In this document: positions 12,481 through 24,158 of the stretch, one piece after another
How the letters are laid out: each line of letters begins with the position of its first letter
How positions within the stretch are numbered: position 1 is the first letter of the stretch
Source of the DNA: Gremmenia infestans
Taxonomy: Eukaryota > Ascomycota > Leotiomycetes > Helotiales > Hamatocanthoscyphaceae
Length of the DNA: 64,000 bases
NCBI GenBank assembly: GCA_032629725.1
Contig: JAFEVB010000010.1
Coordinates: 682,001 to 746,000, forward strand
Reading direction: 5' to 3'
The notes under the pieces: model-generated
What the model was told of the DNA's origin: nothing
Databases searched by the model: none
What the model saw: only the letters and a program-made list of their open reading frames with translations
Position numbers and translations under genes: made by a program

Positions 12481-14551
12481 GGCAACAGGATTGAAACGAG
12501 AGTAGTTTGATAAGTCAAATATTAATGAAACACAATTCTGTTAGGCGTACTAACAATGACTTTCAATAAGATTGATGGTATGAAAACAGATTTCACTCCG
12601 CAAGGAATAAAATGAATAAATAGTAGGAGCAGAGAGGACCTGCAAGTAGATGTGTTATATAGTCTTTGACTCGCATAGCACGATATGAAAATTAAAATAA
12701 AAAAGGTATAAGGAAGATGAGAAGGATCATAGGGCTCGGATTTCCTTTCCCAGTATGCTGTTCCTAAGGATCATGAACTCTGGGGCTCGGATTCCTGACC
12801 TAGTATTCTGTTCCTAAGAAGTGAAGGCTCGAGCGTGTAAAGTCATTATCCCGTTATCAGCCAACTAGCCCGGCGTTTCAAGGAACGAGGGCAGGTCTAA
12901 GGTCTAAGGTCTTATGCTTAAAATAGAGATATGGGGTATTAAGCTATATTTTAGTTTACTTAGGAGGATGCAAATGCACTAGAAAGGGGTTGGGATGCTC
13001 TACGGAGGGGTCTCTTGTCACCGTGCTATTCATTGACTACTTCGCTAACAACAAAATCATCACTATAGGTACCTTTCTGAGCACCCTCTGCTGCGCCTTA
13101 TCCATACTTTTAGCGTTCCGGTTCGCGCTTGTAGACGCTACTCCGTGCGGCTTGAAAGTAATTCGATTTCATTTTAGGGTTTAAATGATGCGGTTTAACA
13201 AATCATGTGGCTAGGATCGGTACAGAGTAAAAATAATTCGAGCACCGCCTTTTCTGTAGTAAACCATGCCCCGGGGCGTTGACCATGGCTGTGCTAGCTG
13301 ACGCGTCTATATCTGAGTGGAATAAAGCAGAGATTATATAAGTGGAAGTAAAGAAGGCCGCGGTGGGAGGTTCTAGTGCTCTAGGGGGGAGTATATTACG
13401 CTTATAAGTATATAAGTATAATTGCGCCTGGCTAGCATAAGGGAGAGATAACTACGAATATATATATACGCTCCTACTACTAATAATTTTCTGAGCTAAT
13501 CATATACCCTACTCGTCACTCCATTATTATTCACCCTTGAACTTTATATTTTCTATTGCTCAAACATCATAGGCTCTGAGAACGAGATGACACCTGAAAG
13601 TGGAGGAGCAAGCTGGGAAAAGATACAGCAGTCGCTCTGTTATCTTTGGCTGTGCTGCTAAAGCTTGCCAGCCTTCAAGTTCCTTCCCAAATCTCTATAA
13701 TTACATTGAAACCTTCATCTTTGCTCAACTATATTCAGAAATCTTCCGCGATTATCTATGATTCAGACTACAATCCAATTCATCAAGCACGCAGCCTGGC
13801 CCCCTTGCTGCCTGTATACTTTGTAGTATTGGCCCAGCTTTGATTATTGATTGGTCTCTCTCCCTCATTTTACAAAGATACCATCATCGGTTTTTTTACT
13901 ATGATAGCCATCCAAGAAGTCATCCGCTAAAGTAGCATAACCACCCATAAGCACAAGCATACCGGAAAGTACATATTAATCATACTTAATCCTGTATGCT
14001 CTCTTTCTTGCGAATATATAAAGTTGAGGCTCATTTTACTACCTAAAGAATTACGGTTTACTCGGATTTCAGGACCGAATCAATTTTCGCTGTCAACTAC
14101 GTTTTCCCCAAGTTTTCGACAGGTTCTATTATACTAGGAACAAAATCCCGGACCTCGGGTTATTACTCTGTACGTTTGTATTCCAATACTTGTACTCATG
14201 TCACTTTACCCCCGCACACGTGACTGGGCTACCCCTCCTCGAACAACAAGAGCAAGTGTAATTGACGACCATCTCATTGTCCTCTCTCATCTCTCAAATA
14301 TCTTACATCTCTTTCTTATTTTCTCTCTTCTTTTACTCTGTCATACCATTCGGGGAAAACAAGTGATTTTGCAAGTCGCGCCTTTCCCATACAATAACCT
14401 CACCTGATTATCAGACTATCTATCTGCACGTCAACAGCAGATACCTCTTATACACCACCATTCACTTCTTCGATCTCCACCTCTCACTTTTAGATCTAAA
14501 AACTTCCTCCCCTTCCAAAAATCAAATCAAATCAAACAAAAATTCCTCAAA
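12481..14551. other. 2-kb intergenic region, AT-rich, with short direct repeats
   Basis: No gene is supported. Frames at 12990-13184 and 13646-13843 lack start context and motifs. The region holds a ~45-bp imperfect direct repeat (12732 and 12783), TATAAG-type microsatellite near 13400-13425, and, from about 14270 to 14551, a CT-rich stretch with CAAAA just before the ATG at 14552 that looks like the promoter and 5' UTR of the SDR gene. Confidence 0.5.
12732..12820 (+). repeat. Imperfect direct repeat, 51-bp period, two copies
   Basis: GGGCTCGGATTTCC...CAGTATGCTGTTCCTAAG starts at 12732 and GGGCTCGGATTCC...TAGTATTCTGTTCCTAAG at 12783. The two copies share most of ~37 positions and begin with the same GGGCTCGGAT block. 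It is a non-coding tandem duplication of recent-looking origin. Confidence 0.7.
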
Positions 14552-15538
14552 ATGACAACCACAACCAGGGACCCCAAAGTCCTCTCCTCGCGCCTCGCTA
14601 ACAAAGTAGCCATCGTAACCGGCGGCGGTTCTGGGTTTGGCGAAGCAATATCCAAGCGTTTCGCCGAAGAAGGCTGCAAAGTAATCGTCGCAGATCTAGA
14701 TCCAGTCGGCGGCGAACGAGTGGCGACTTATCATGAGCATAGTATGCATTTCGTCAAGATGAATGTTGCGCTAGAGGAGGATTGGGAGGCCGTGGTGGAG
14801 AATACGTTGGGGAGGTGGGGGAGGATTGATGTTGTGGTTAATAATGCTGGGACGAGTTATAAGAATAAGGTGAGCTTGCTTGTTTTCTCTTGTTTGTTTC
14901 TTGAAAAGTGATGGTGTGGGCTGTGTGAAGGGAGGGAGAGGATAAAACTGGGCTGATGAAAAGAAATAGCCAACGGCTGAAGTGACCGAAGATGAATTCG
15001 ACAAAGTGTTCGCTGTGAATGTCAAATCAATTTTCCATTCCGTTCGTCATGTTATTCCCAATATGATCAATCAAGGGGAGGGTGGAAGTATTATCAACAT
15101 TGCCTCAATCGGTGCTACTAGACCAAGACCAGGACTCGTCTGGTACAATGCTAGCAAAGCTGCTGTTACAAACGTAAGCAAACTCTGCCAAACTTGAGAA
15201 TTACTTGCTGATATTTGGGAAGGCGACGAAAGGACTAGCTTCTGAATACGGCGAGAAGCAAATCCGTATCAACAGCATTTGCCCCCTTCTTTCGGGTACT
15301 GGATTGTGAGTTCCTGATGTTTTAAAGTGACTTTCTTAGCTGAAATTTAAATAGATTTGAAACTTTCGTAGGCGTACCATACACTCCTGAAAACGTCAAG
15401 CAGTTCATCGGTGCCGTACCCCTAGGACGTCTCACGGACCCGGCTGATATCGCCAACTACTGTTTGTTCCTGGCGAGTGATGAGGCGAAATTCATTACGG
15501 GAACTTGTCTCGAGATTGATGGTGGGAAGGGAATTTGA
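14552..15538 (+). CDS. Classical short-chain dehydrogenase/reductase
   Basis: A 262-aa NAD(P)H-dependent oxidoreductase of the classical SDR fold. Exons 14552-14869, 14970-15173, 15223-15305 and 15355-15538 join in phase, with introns of 100, 49, 49 and 49 nt. The cofactor motif TGGGSGFG is at about residues 23-30, NNAG follows near 99-102, the catalytic Ser lies in the block after IINIAS, and YNASK gives the Tyr and Lys of YxxxK. The C-terminus CLEIDGGKGI is typical for 3-oxoacyl-ACP-reductase-like and sugar-alcohol SDRs. An Asp at the end of beta-2 (VADLD) suggests NAD(H) rather than NADP(H) preference; this is inference. Substrate cannot be read from sequence. No other biosynthetic gene adjoins it, so it does not look like part of a metabolite cluster. 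Confidence 0.9.
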
Positions 15539-15967
15539 TGTTAAAACGGAAAAGATTGGGTGTGCAAGGCAAAAGGAAGAAAAAAGGGTTACTATAACCA
15601 GTAGTCCAAGCGGAACATTGTGCATTATACAGATGAATAGCTCGAATCCAGAACTCTTTCTCTCAATTTTGTGCCTTTTGAAGCTTTCAAGAAGTGGGAA
15701 TCGGGGCTTCTCGCGGCTTCCGCTTAGAAATGAAACGCAGAGGTAAAGAAAGAAGAGCAAATAGTAAAAGTAGTTCACAGGAAATATAGTTAAGAGTGTT
15801 GAAAGAGGTATTTCGCGAGCTTATTACCCAAATCATGACATCCCACATCTAAGTATGTCTTCCAGTGGAGTAATCTCTACTCAAAGTGAGCATTTTCCCC
15901 GTCACTGTTCCAATCCGCCCTGAAAGTTCCACCCATGATCCTATGAATCTAGCTTCCAGATCCGATG
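15539..15967. other. Intergenic, converging 3' ends of SDR and PARP-like genes
   Basis: Contains 3' flanking sequence of the SDR gene and, on minus, the region after the PARP-like gene. I see no coding motif in either strand. Confidence 0.4.
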
Positions 15968-17228
15968 TCACCTGCTTGGATTTTCTTGGAAGCTGCAACT
16001 ATGTCTCTTTCTCAATCGCGGCTCTTGTTGGAACATGTGCAAGCTCCTGGAAGATCCAGGGCAAGTCCGCAGGTACGGTGGTTCTCCAATCAGCAATACG
16101 TATCTAACAATGACAGCTCCTACGTTTTCAGTCGTTGCCACAGTCTGTGTCCCCTTTTCACTTGATCCCGACCGCTTCACACGCTAGCAGTACGCCATAT
16201 TTTTTGAAGGGAGTGTTGGTCCATTCAGGAGGAGGAATAACGTCGATTAGCTTGAAAGCATAGGGGTAGGAAAAGGCAGGCTCTTTTGCCAGCCACAGAA
16301 GACCATCAGCGGATGGTTTGAAGCCCTGGCGCAAGATAGGTAACAAGAAACGCATATCGGTGCCATGAAACAGAAGGCTCGACTGGAAGTTGCTTATTTT
16401 CATTCGGGCGTCAAAGGGTGTCTGCAATTCTGGAACATGTTTGGCGACGATGAAGTGGTGAATAGCCGCAGGCACGCCTGCAATCTTCAAGCTTCCAGTA
16501 ACAGGTACAACATCATGTCCAAAGGTACCACAAATCCAACGGAGCATCTCTTGCCCTGGTGCGGCCGGAGCTTCAAGCGCTGTAGCCAATTCGCCCGCAG
16601 TCTTGAAATATGGGATGCCGTTCAAGCGCCACAAAATGGTTGCTGACTTGATAAGCACAGGGCACTCGGGCATTTGCGTTTGATCGACGGAATTGATACC
16701 AGCAAAGATCATAGTGGTTAACAAAATTTACCACGGTATGGTCTGGTTGTTTTGAGTCTGCAAGGCCATTCGCCATAGCAGTGGCAGTACCAGAATGTAG
16801 TTTAGGATCAACTTCACCAATAATGTCAAACCTAGGGTCCTATCGTTAGAATTTCCCCAAATGGTCTCCCGCGATGAATTGGCATGCTCGTATTCTATCA
16901 GACGTTGCACACATTTCCACTTTGTCGCCGCCGAAATTACGATATCTTCGACTGAAAAAGGCAAGCCCCTCTCCTCAAGCTCTTGATTATAAGTCCATCC
17001 AGCTCCTCTTTTGCACCACATAAGGACAGCTTCGAAAGCGAAAGGATCGGGGTCTGCACTTGCGTCGAGATATCCTAATTTTTGCAGAGCCCAAAGAGCT
17101 TGAAGCTCCGCCTTGAGTGCTGTCTCTTTAAAACTGATATTGTGTTCCCTTAATGCTTTCTTGAGACGGGCGAGAGTGATGGTGGCGAGGACAGCTAGCT
17201 TATCGTCTTGCTCTGAGTCCGAAGGCAT
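15968..17228 (-). pseudogene. PARP-like ADP-ribosyltransferase gene, frame apparently broken near its 3' end
   Basis: The first exon (17228-16921) encodes MPSDSEQDDKLAVLATITLA, a helical N-terminus. Probable introns are 16832-16920 and one near 16665-16735. The long downstream exon, to 16158, carries a PARP-type catalytic core: LLFHGTDMRFLLPILRQGF (the HG[TS] NAD-binding motif), then LAKEPAFSYPYAF, which corresponds to the second strand with the Tyr position, and YGVLLACEAVG, the strand that precedes the catalytic loop. Right after it the frame closes with TGA, but the next frame continues with GAVIVRYVLLI, which is the expected final strand. One extra or missing base near 16150-16165 would explain this; a 49-nt intron starting GTACTG is possible but would delete the ACEAVG strand. 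No ubiquitin-conjugating domain follows, unlike many fungal PARP-like proteins. It may instead be a functional gene with an unusual splice. Confidence 0.5.
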
Positions 17229-18960
17229 GATGGGGAGGAGAAGAGATTTCGATATGAAGGTCTAAGCTGATCTGATTGTATTGAGGACGATATTTTGCGT
17301 GTTGGAAAAGAAAATCAAACTGCAAGATGAGGATTGACCACCTTAAGTAGTAGATAACATATGTAGTGCTGTCTAGAAAGCCCTGCGACAATCACAGGGA
17401 ACATTTGAACTGTTTCATCCATGCTTCCATCTTGCTGTTCAACAATGAAAATACAACATCGACCCTCCTCGCCGTGGTTCTTGGACGAACGCAGGTCATG
17501 AGTGGACAAACAAAGATCGAATACAGAAGACTCAGAGAGATGAGACATCGCCAGAAATTGCCGAGATGGTTGAAATCTGCCGAAGGATCTAAGAAGGATG
17601 AAAAAGATTAGAAACAACTAGTAGACAGGTTGCACAAAACACCCCCTTTGCTACTGGGCTTCTTCGTGGGGGCCAGCATGGCAACTTCGAGTCTTAACGG
17701 AAGACGAAAGAAATGATGGCCATTTCCTGTACTTGAAAGCGTAAGAGGTGTTCGTGAAGAGGTTTGTGAGCAATCTATGAAAAGAAAGGGAACGAAGCCA
17801 CGCCCGGTTGCGTACTTTGCGTTGGGGCCTGCTAATTTGCAAGTTGATGGGTGACATAAATGGAGATTTTGAATTCAATAATGACGCTCGAAGCCCGATT
17901 CACTGCTGGATGCTACTGATGGGACTGACTAAATTGACAACTGTGTGATGACTAGAGCTTGAGAGAAAAACGCTCCGGCACAATAATCGCACGGGTCAGA
18001 AATTATACTGTACAGTATGCTCAGCACCGTTTTCGGGTACATCTCAAATATACAGAAATGTATTAGGAGCAACTTCGGATACAGTATAAGGAGGCTCCAA
18101 TGAACTCTCATGCCCCCTATATGCCAAGCCGCTCATATGGTCACCAAACCAGATCTTTGACTCGACGGGCTGGTAAGTGACCCACTTCCGATGAATTCGT
18201 TCTGGCCTGAGAACCATCCTGCCCTGCCATCTATCCAGGAAAAAAGGTGATCCAAGACCTAAAGCGCAACCGTAGCTACCTCAATACACACTTGAACATG
18301 TCTAATAATCCTGTCTTGAATTTTAAGAGGTAGCCTTTGAATCGTGCTTCGTGGCGGCTTGGGTGAAGTTGTCTAGAGAAGTAAACCTAGAGCGTATGCA
18401 GAGCAAGGAGTTAAGCCGTCGAGTAAGGGTTTAGGGGTAGCCATTTTGAACGAGACAAGACCTTCTAGAGTTTGCTACCTTTGGATACCTGACTGAGAGT
18501 TCGTGGAAGAATATGAGACTGTCCGCATCGACATGCTCTTCCTGAACCCGAGGTAGATTATCCCTGTGATACGCGTGTGAGAATAGGGTAGAAGTTTGGC
18601 TGAGGCAAACGAACCTTCATAAACAACTTGAAAAAGGGACCCTGCTGTCTGAAAGTTGAAAGATAGAAGGAAATATTGTCTCTACCGAGAACAAGTTCCC
18701 TAATGAGGACGGCGATTTAGTAATCAGATTGAGACAATGAGCTGTCAGATGAGGCAAGAACATATGTGCCATTAGTACAGAGGTGAATAGTACTTGCCAT
18801 TCGCCATGAACAGTAGGAGATATATAGGAGCTGAAATAAACATCTATGTTGATTTGAATAATGATTGAGAAAGAAGGAACATTTCGCGTGAAAAAACCAC
18901 TTCCAAAAGTGGCGCGTCTCACGATCCACATCGCGTCTCCCTCGAACAACCAAAAATGCC
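17229..18960. other. 1.7-kb intergenic region between divergent PARP-like and PMS1 genes
   Basis: Nothing convincing is coded here. Frames at 17315-17617, 17651-17878 and 18617-19036 (minus) have no motif, and the last overlaps the PMS1 start. The region must hold the promoters of both flanking genes. Confidence 0.45.
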
Positions 18961-21900
18961 ATGGCCACCATAAAAGCCATTGAAGACCGGACGGTATGCC
19001 CGATATATCATCTTCTGGACAGAAATCTACTGACAATACACAGATCCATCAAATCCAGTCCGGTCAGGTCATCGTTGATTTGTGTTCCGTCGTAAAGGAG
19101 CTGGTGGAGAACAGTCTGGATGCTGGAGCAACGAGTATTGGTAAGCCAACCTCACCTACAAGGCAAAAGTGCAGACCCTGACACCGGATAATAGATGTGC
19201 GATTCAAGAATCAGGGTCTGGAGTCTATCGAGGTGCAGGATAACGGCGATGGCATTTCTCCGAACAATTACGAGACATTGGCCCTCAAACACCATACCTC
19301 GAAGCTCTCCACGTATTCGGACCTAACGACTCTACAAACCTTTGGTTTCCGTGGCGAAGCCTTATCCTCACTCTGTGCGCTGTCCAAGTTCTCGGTGATA
19401 ACATGTAGGGTAGCGGATGCGCCGAAGGGCACGAAGCTGGAGTTCGAGGTCTCCGGGAAGCTGAAAGGGACGAGTGTGGTAGCAGCGCAGAAGGGAACCA
19501 CTGTGACGGTAGAAACCCTCTTCAATAATCTTCCAGTCAGAAGAAGAGAACTGGAACGAAACATAAAGCGAGAATGGGGGCGAGTTGTGGGTGTTCTTGG
19601 TCAATATGCATGTATTCAGACGGGCATCAAGTTCTCTGTCTCGCAACAAGCCGGAAAGGGAAAGAAGACCACTCTATTTTCTACAAAGGGCAATCAAACT
19701 ACAAGGGAGAATATTGTCAATGTTTTCGGGGCTAAGACGCTCACGGCGTTAGTACCATTGAACTTGGATCTAGAGTTGGAGCCTACCAGTGCTCCCAGCC
19801 AGAGATGGAGCACACAAGAGGATGGCGAGAAGAAGGATATACGAATCGTTGGACACATTTCACGGCCAGCTTCTGGTGAAGGAAGGCAGACCCCGGACCG
19901 ACAGATGTTTTTCGTAAATGCTAGGCCCTGTGGACTGCCGCAAGTAGCAAAAGCCTTCAATGAAGTCTACAAGGCATACAATGGCTCCCAATCGCCTTTC
20001 ATATTTGCCAATATCGAACTAGACACCCACATGTATGATGTCAATGTCAGTCCTGATAAGCGTACGATATTATTACATGATCAAACGCGTATGCTAGAGA
20101 ACCTCAAGGAAGCTCTTACCGCACTATTCGAATCCCAAGACTACACCGTGCCTATATCTCAGCTAGCGGCACAAAAGCAACCGTCATACAAGCAGTTGAC
20201 AATCAGTCGAGAGAACACCATCCCTCCGAAGCCACAGCAGGCTCCATCTGAGACTACAGAAGCGGAAGAGTTAGAGGATGGCTCAAAAACCCCCAGTCCG
20301 GAGCCGAGCACTGATGATGACGAGGAACCAAGCAGGCCATCGAAACAAAACCCCAGGGGTGCTGCTGTCTCTCAGGATTCTATGAGTCGAGATGGACAAG
20401 CTGTGAACTTGATATCAAATTGGCTTGGAAAAAAGACTGAGGATCGTAGCGAGGAAAATATTAAAGCACCTGGGAATCCCCCCAAGATTCCCGAAGGTCT
20501 TTCTAAAGACAAGCGGAGTCTTATCGAGAAATTGAAAAAGGATGGCGAGCAAGCGCAGATACCAGATGATATATCCGAAGAACCTGAGAGCTCAATGGAG
20601 ACCACCCAAGCATCTCATGCTGAACCTTCATATAGACCGCCATTACCTGTAGCGGATTTCAATCGAAGAATTGCTGAATTGCATAAGCAGCATCATTCAC
20701 CAGCAGCCGAGACAGATGATGTTGATATGGAACCACCAATACCGGCCCTTGTGTCTCCTTCGAAATCACCCCCTTCATTGTCAAGTCGATTCTCTAACAG
20801 TGGAAGGCCCAACCGAGCCCCTGCTGAGATGGCAACGATTACTATTGGGGAACACACCGTGACTAGCTCAATAGGAACGCCATGCCCCAAAAGAGCTCGA
20901 ACTAATATGCCGAGCACGACTCGTAAAACAGAACGAAACGTCGCAGCAGAAAACCCTAAGCCATCATTTGGAAATCGCTTGAGCCAGCGTTTTGGAGCCC
21001 TTGGGACAGCTCAACGATCGCCACCCAGTGAAGATGGTGAGGGTCAGGCCGAGGGGGAGGGAGAGGAGGAGGAGGAGGAGGATGCTGGCAGTGAAGCTGG
21101 AGAGACTCGAGAAGCTCCAGAGGAAGTTGAGAGTCCAACTCTCTTTGTAGAGGATGGGGTCGACGAAGGCCAGCAAGCTCAGGCAGAGACTGATGATATT
21201 GTGGAGGAAGGCGAGGAAGGTGATTCTGAAGCACTTAACTTTGCCGATCCTGAAGATGAAGATTACCTGGACGAGAACGAAAAGAAAGCTCGTGAGGACA
21301 CCAAAGTCCAGGAAATGATCCAGGCCGCAGAGGATGCTGCTGTGTTGCCTTCACAGGAAAACGTTCTACGAGCTAAAGGTCTACTCAAGGGAGGGTCTAA
21401 AAAGAAGGATTCCACCTTCAACCTTGTGAAATCTATGGATGTCAGCTTCTTAACAATTAGCCAACAATTTCATGCATCAAATCGGATTTTATCGACATTA
21501 CATGACGCAACCAATGCAAAAGAAGAAGACGAAGCTCTAGATTCCGATAAAGCAGAGGAGAAGCTTTCCCTTACCATCTCCAAGACTGATTTTGCCAAGA
21601 TGAAGATCATAGGGCAGTTCAACCTCGGCTTCATACTTGCTTCTCGAGCTTCAAATGCGAAGAAAGACGAAGTCCCAGTTGCGGATGATCTATTCATCAT
21701 AGACCAACACGCCTCGGACGAAAAGTACAACTTCGAGCGTCTACAAGAAACAACCATCGTCCAATCCCAGCGCCTCGTCTACCCTAAAACTCTTGATCTC
21801 ACAGCTTTGGAAGAAGAAATCGTCCTCGAAAATCTCAAAGCTCTTGAGACAAACGGCTTCATCGTGACCGTCGATGAATCTGGGGAATCGCCAGTAGGAC

Positions 21901-22298
21901 AACGCTGCCAGCTTGTTGCCCTACCTCTGTCCCGCGAAACTACGTTCTCTCTTGAAGACCTCGACGAGCTCTTGGCGATACTGACGGAGCATCCACCTGG
22001 TTCGGTCCCGAGACCGAGTAAGGTCCGTAAGATGTTTGCGATGCGTGCTTGTAGGAGTAGTATCATGATTGGGAAAACGCTCACAGGAAAACAGATGGAG
22101 AAGGTAGTCAGGCATATGGGCGAAATTGATAAGCCGTGGAATTGCCCGCATGGCAGACCTACGATGCGGCATCTTTGTGGCTTGGGAGTGTGGGACGAGC
22201 TTGGTTGGACCGAGGGTGATGAGCCGGACGGGGAGAAAGCAGTAAAGACAAATTGGGCGGGTTATATTAGGGCGCAAAGGGATGAACTTGAGGAGTGA
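18961..22298 (+). CDS. PMS1: DNA mismatch repair protein Pms1 (MutL family, human PMS2 orthologue)
   Basis: It pairs with Mlh1 as the MutL-alpha endonuclease that nicks the new strand in mismatch repair. Exons 18961-18993, 19044-19140 and 19195-22298 give 1077 aa; introns are 50 and 54 nt with CTGAC and similar branch signals. I chose the ATG at 18961 because MATIKAIEDRT splices straight into IHQIQSGQVIVDL, the expected family start. GHKL ATPase motifs are ENSLDAGA (~33-40), DNGDGI (~59-64) and FGFRGEAL (~93-100). A long acidic, serine-rich linker follows, with a glutamate run encoded near 21055-21090. The C-terminal endonuclease motif DQHASDEKYNFE (~880) is intact, as are ACRSSIMIG and CPHGRPTMRHL, which contribute metal ligands. 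The protein is longer than yeast Pms1 (904 aa) because of the linker. Confidence 0.97.
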
Positions 22299-22512
22299 AT
22301 ATCGTGTCATGGTTTAATTTGGGAGGGTCAGGAGTTTCGGATATTGATCCTCGTATTTCATGGAGCATCTGGTACAAAATTCCGTACTAACATACCCAAC
22401 CTCTAGTATAATCCGAACGCTTATGTACTGCCTTCATTTCCCTGCAACCCTGTTTCCAAATATACGCCAAACAAAATACCCAACAATACTCCCAAACAAA
22501 ACGTAAAAGTCA

Positions 22513-24158
22513 TTATATCCCACTGACCTTCCTGAACCTCGTTCCCCACCCCTTACCCCCCATCCCCTCCTCAGCAACCTTCCCACTAACCTCTCTGCCC
22601 CTCGCCACCCCCCTCGAAAAGTCATTTCCACTAGACACCTGTCTTACCCCCCTCCCACCCCCAATGACCGGCGGAGTAGCAGGTTTCAAATCTCCATAAT
22701 ACCGTGCATGGAATTCCTTTTGCTGGTTCTGATCCGCAATATCCCCACTAACTTTGTTTCTACTAATTTCCGAAAGAGGCGAATCCGTATTCCGCAATGG
22801 AAAGGGAGTATTGTGCCTTGGTGTAGGCGGGTTACTTTCAAGCGGGTTGGGAAAGTCGTCTGAGAGCGGGAGAGGGGCGTATGTTCCCTTTTTAGGGGAA
22901 GAGGATTTCGATCGTGTTTCTGAGAGGGAGTCGGCTGTGAACCATGCTTCTGAGGTTTTGGAGACGGAGTGCCGGGGTGGTCTTGAGCCGGTTTGGTAGA
23001 GAGGGGCTTCATTGTATGTGGTGGAGCTCCTTTCTGGGGCGTTGTAGTTGTAAGATTGGCGCTTTGGGTCTGCTGCGACTGGGGAGCGGGGGGAGTCGAT
23101 TTGGTATTGGCGGCTGGGGGATCCGGTGCGGGTGTCGCGCGAGGGAGGAGGGGTGGATCTGTAGGTGCTGAACGAGTTCGTTGATTGAGTTCTCGTGTGG
23201 AAGAAGGGCATGGTGGGTGGACGAGAGAGGTCTTCGTAGGGTAAGCCGGAGGAACGTTTGCTTTCGAAGGCCGACATGCGCTTCTCTTTTTCCGTGAGGT
23301 TTGTGGCTACGGAGGACATGGAGGATTTGTTGCGCTTGTGGCGGGATGTGAGATTGTCTTCCAGTGGGTTCATGTCGGGTGGTAACTTGGTGATTTTGCG
23401 GAAGGTGACGGCGAGATAGAGTGAGTCGGCCAGAGATATCAAATGTAATCCTCCACCAACTGTTGCTAGATAGAAGACTATTTTCGAGAAGATTGGCGTT
23501 AGGTCTTGGTTTTCCAAGATGACTTTCCATGTGTCGTGTTTCGTGTTGGCTACCAGAGCGCTGAAGGCATAGAAAGGTACAATAGATACATCAAAAAAGG
23601 CAGCAAACAGCATGTATGACGCTGACGTTCCTGGTGTCCTTCCGTGGGGCTTTCGGCTCAGGTGGTATACTCCATACACAGTGTGAAGTATGGCAACGCC
23701 AGGCTACAGAATGTCAATATGAGGGGCATCAAGGATATGTAAATAACCTACCACAATGCGCATAATCCAGCCCGCAGCTGAGTCCATCCCTCTGAGTAAG
23801 ATCAAGAAGACCAGTAGTCCAATTGCGCATAATATTTCGAAACATCTCAATACCAATTGAAATATCCTCATCCATTTTACCCATTTCTTGACTGAGGGGT
23901 TCATCGGTTTCGCATTCGTGTTTCCATATGGAACGATTAGATAGGAACTATGAGATCATTAGCACATACTCAATGGATATACTGCAAGACGTACTCTGGA
24001 TGTTTATTAAAAGAAACTAGAGGCCCGTTTGATTTTGGTCGCGGTGGTTTTGACTGATAGCTTGCGCGCGAGACAGCTTTAGGGTCGAAATCTCTATAGG
24101 GACTCCTTGGTCCATCCGATTTGACCGGGTTGTAGAGAAAAGGAGGCTCGACACCCAT
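22513..24158 (-). CDS. Fungal four-transmembrane protein with long serine/proline-rich tail, function unknown
   Basis: Exons 24158-23995, 23947-23752 and 23703-22513 give 516 aa; both introns are under 50 nt (47 and 48) and phases close. I start at MGVEPPFLYN rather than the in-frame ATG at 24182 because the former is the usual style of start, but either is possible. The N-terminal ~60 residues are polar; four hydrophobic segments follow (CFEILCAIGLLVFLILL, the PGVAILHTVYGVYHL block, MLFAAFFDVSIVPFYAFSAL and IVFYLATVGGGLHLISLADSL). The remaining ~270 residues are cytosolic-looking, rich in Ser, Pro and Arg with many possible phosphosites and ends TRFRKVSGI. The layout is common in ascomycete plasma-membrane or vacuolar proteins annotated only as hypothetical; I do not know a function. 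Confidence 0.85.

Noticed and set aside
14552..17228. SDR plus PARP-like gene as a secondary-metabolite cluster
   Set aside because: No PKS, NRPS, terpene synthase, P450 or transporter is nearby; two isolated genes do not support a cluster.
18001..18030. ACTGTACAGTA palindrome as a second MITE end
   Set aside because: Only 11 bp, lacks the GGGTGCAAGAAG arm and has no partner within reach.
18617..19036. 139-aa minus-strand frame with hydrophobic segments
   Set aside because: Overlaps the PMS1 start exons, has no family match, and has frame-wide low complexity.
21050..21090. Glutamate run in PMS1 as a possible expansion repeat
   Set aside because: Ordinary acidic linker coding sequence with mixed GAG/GAA/GGG codons, not a pure triplet repeat.
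23009..23530. 173-aa minus-strand frame overlapping the four-TM gene
   Set aside because: Shadow of the Ser/Pro-rich coding exon in another frame.
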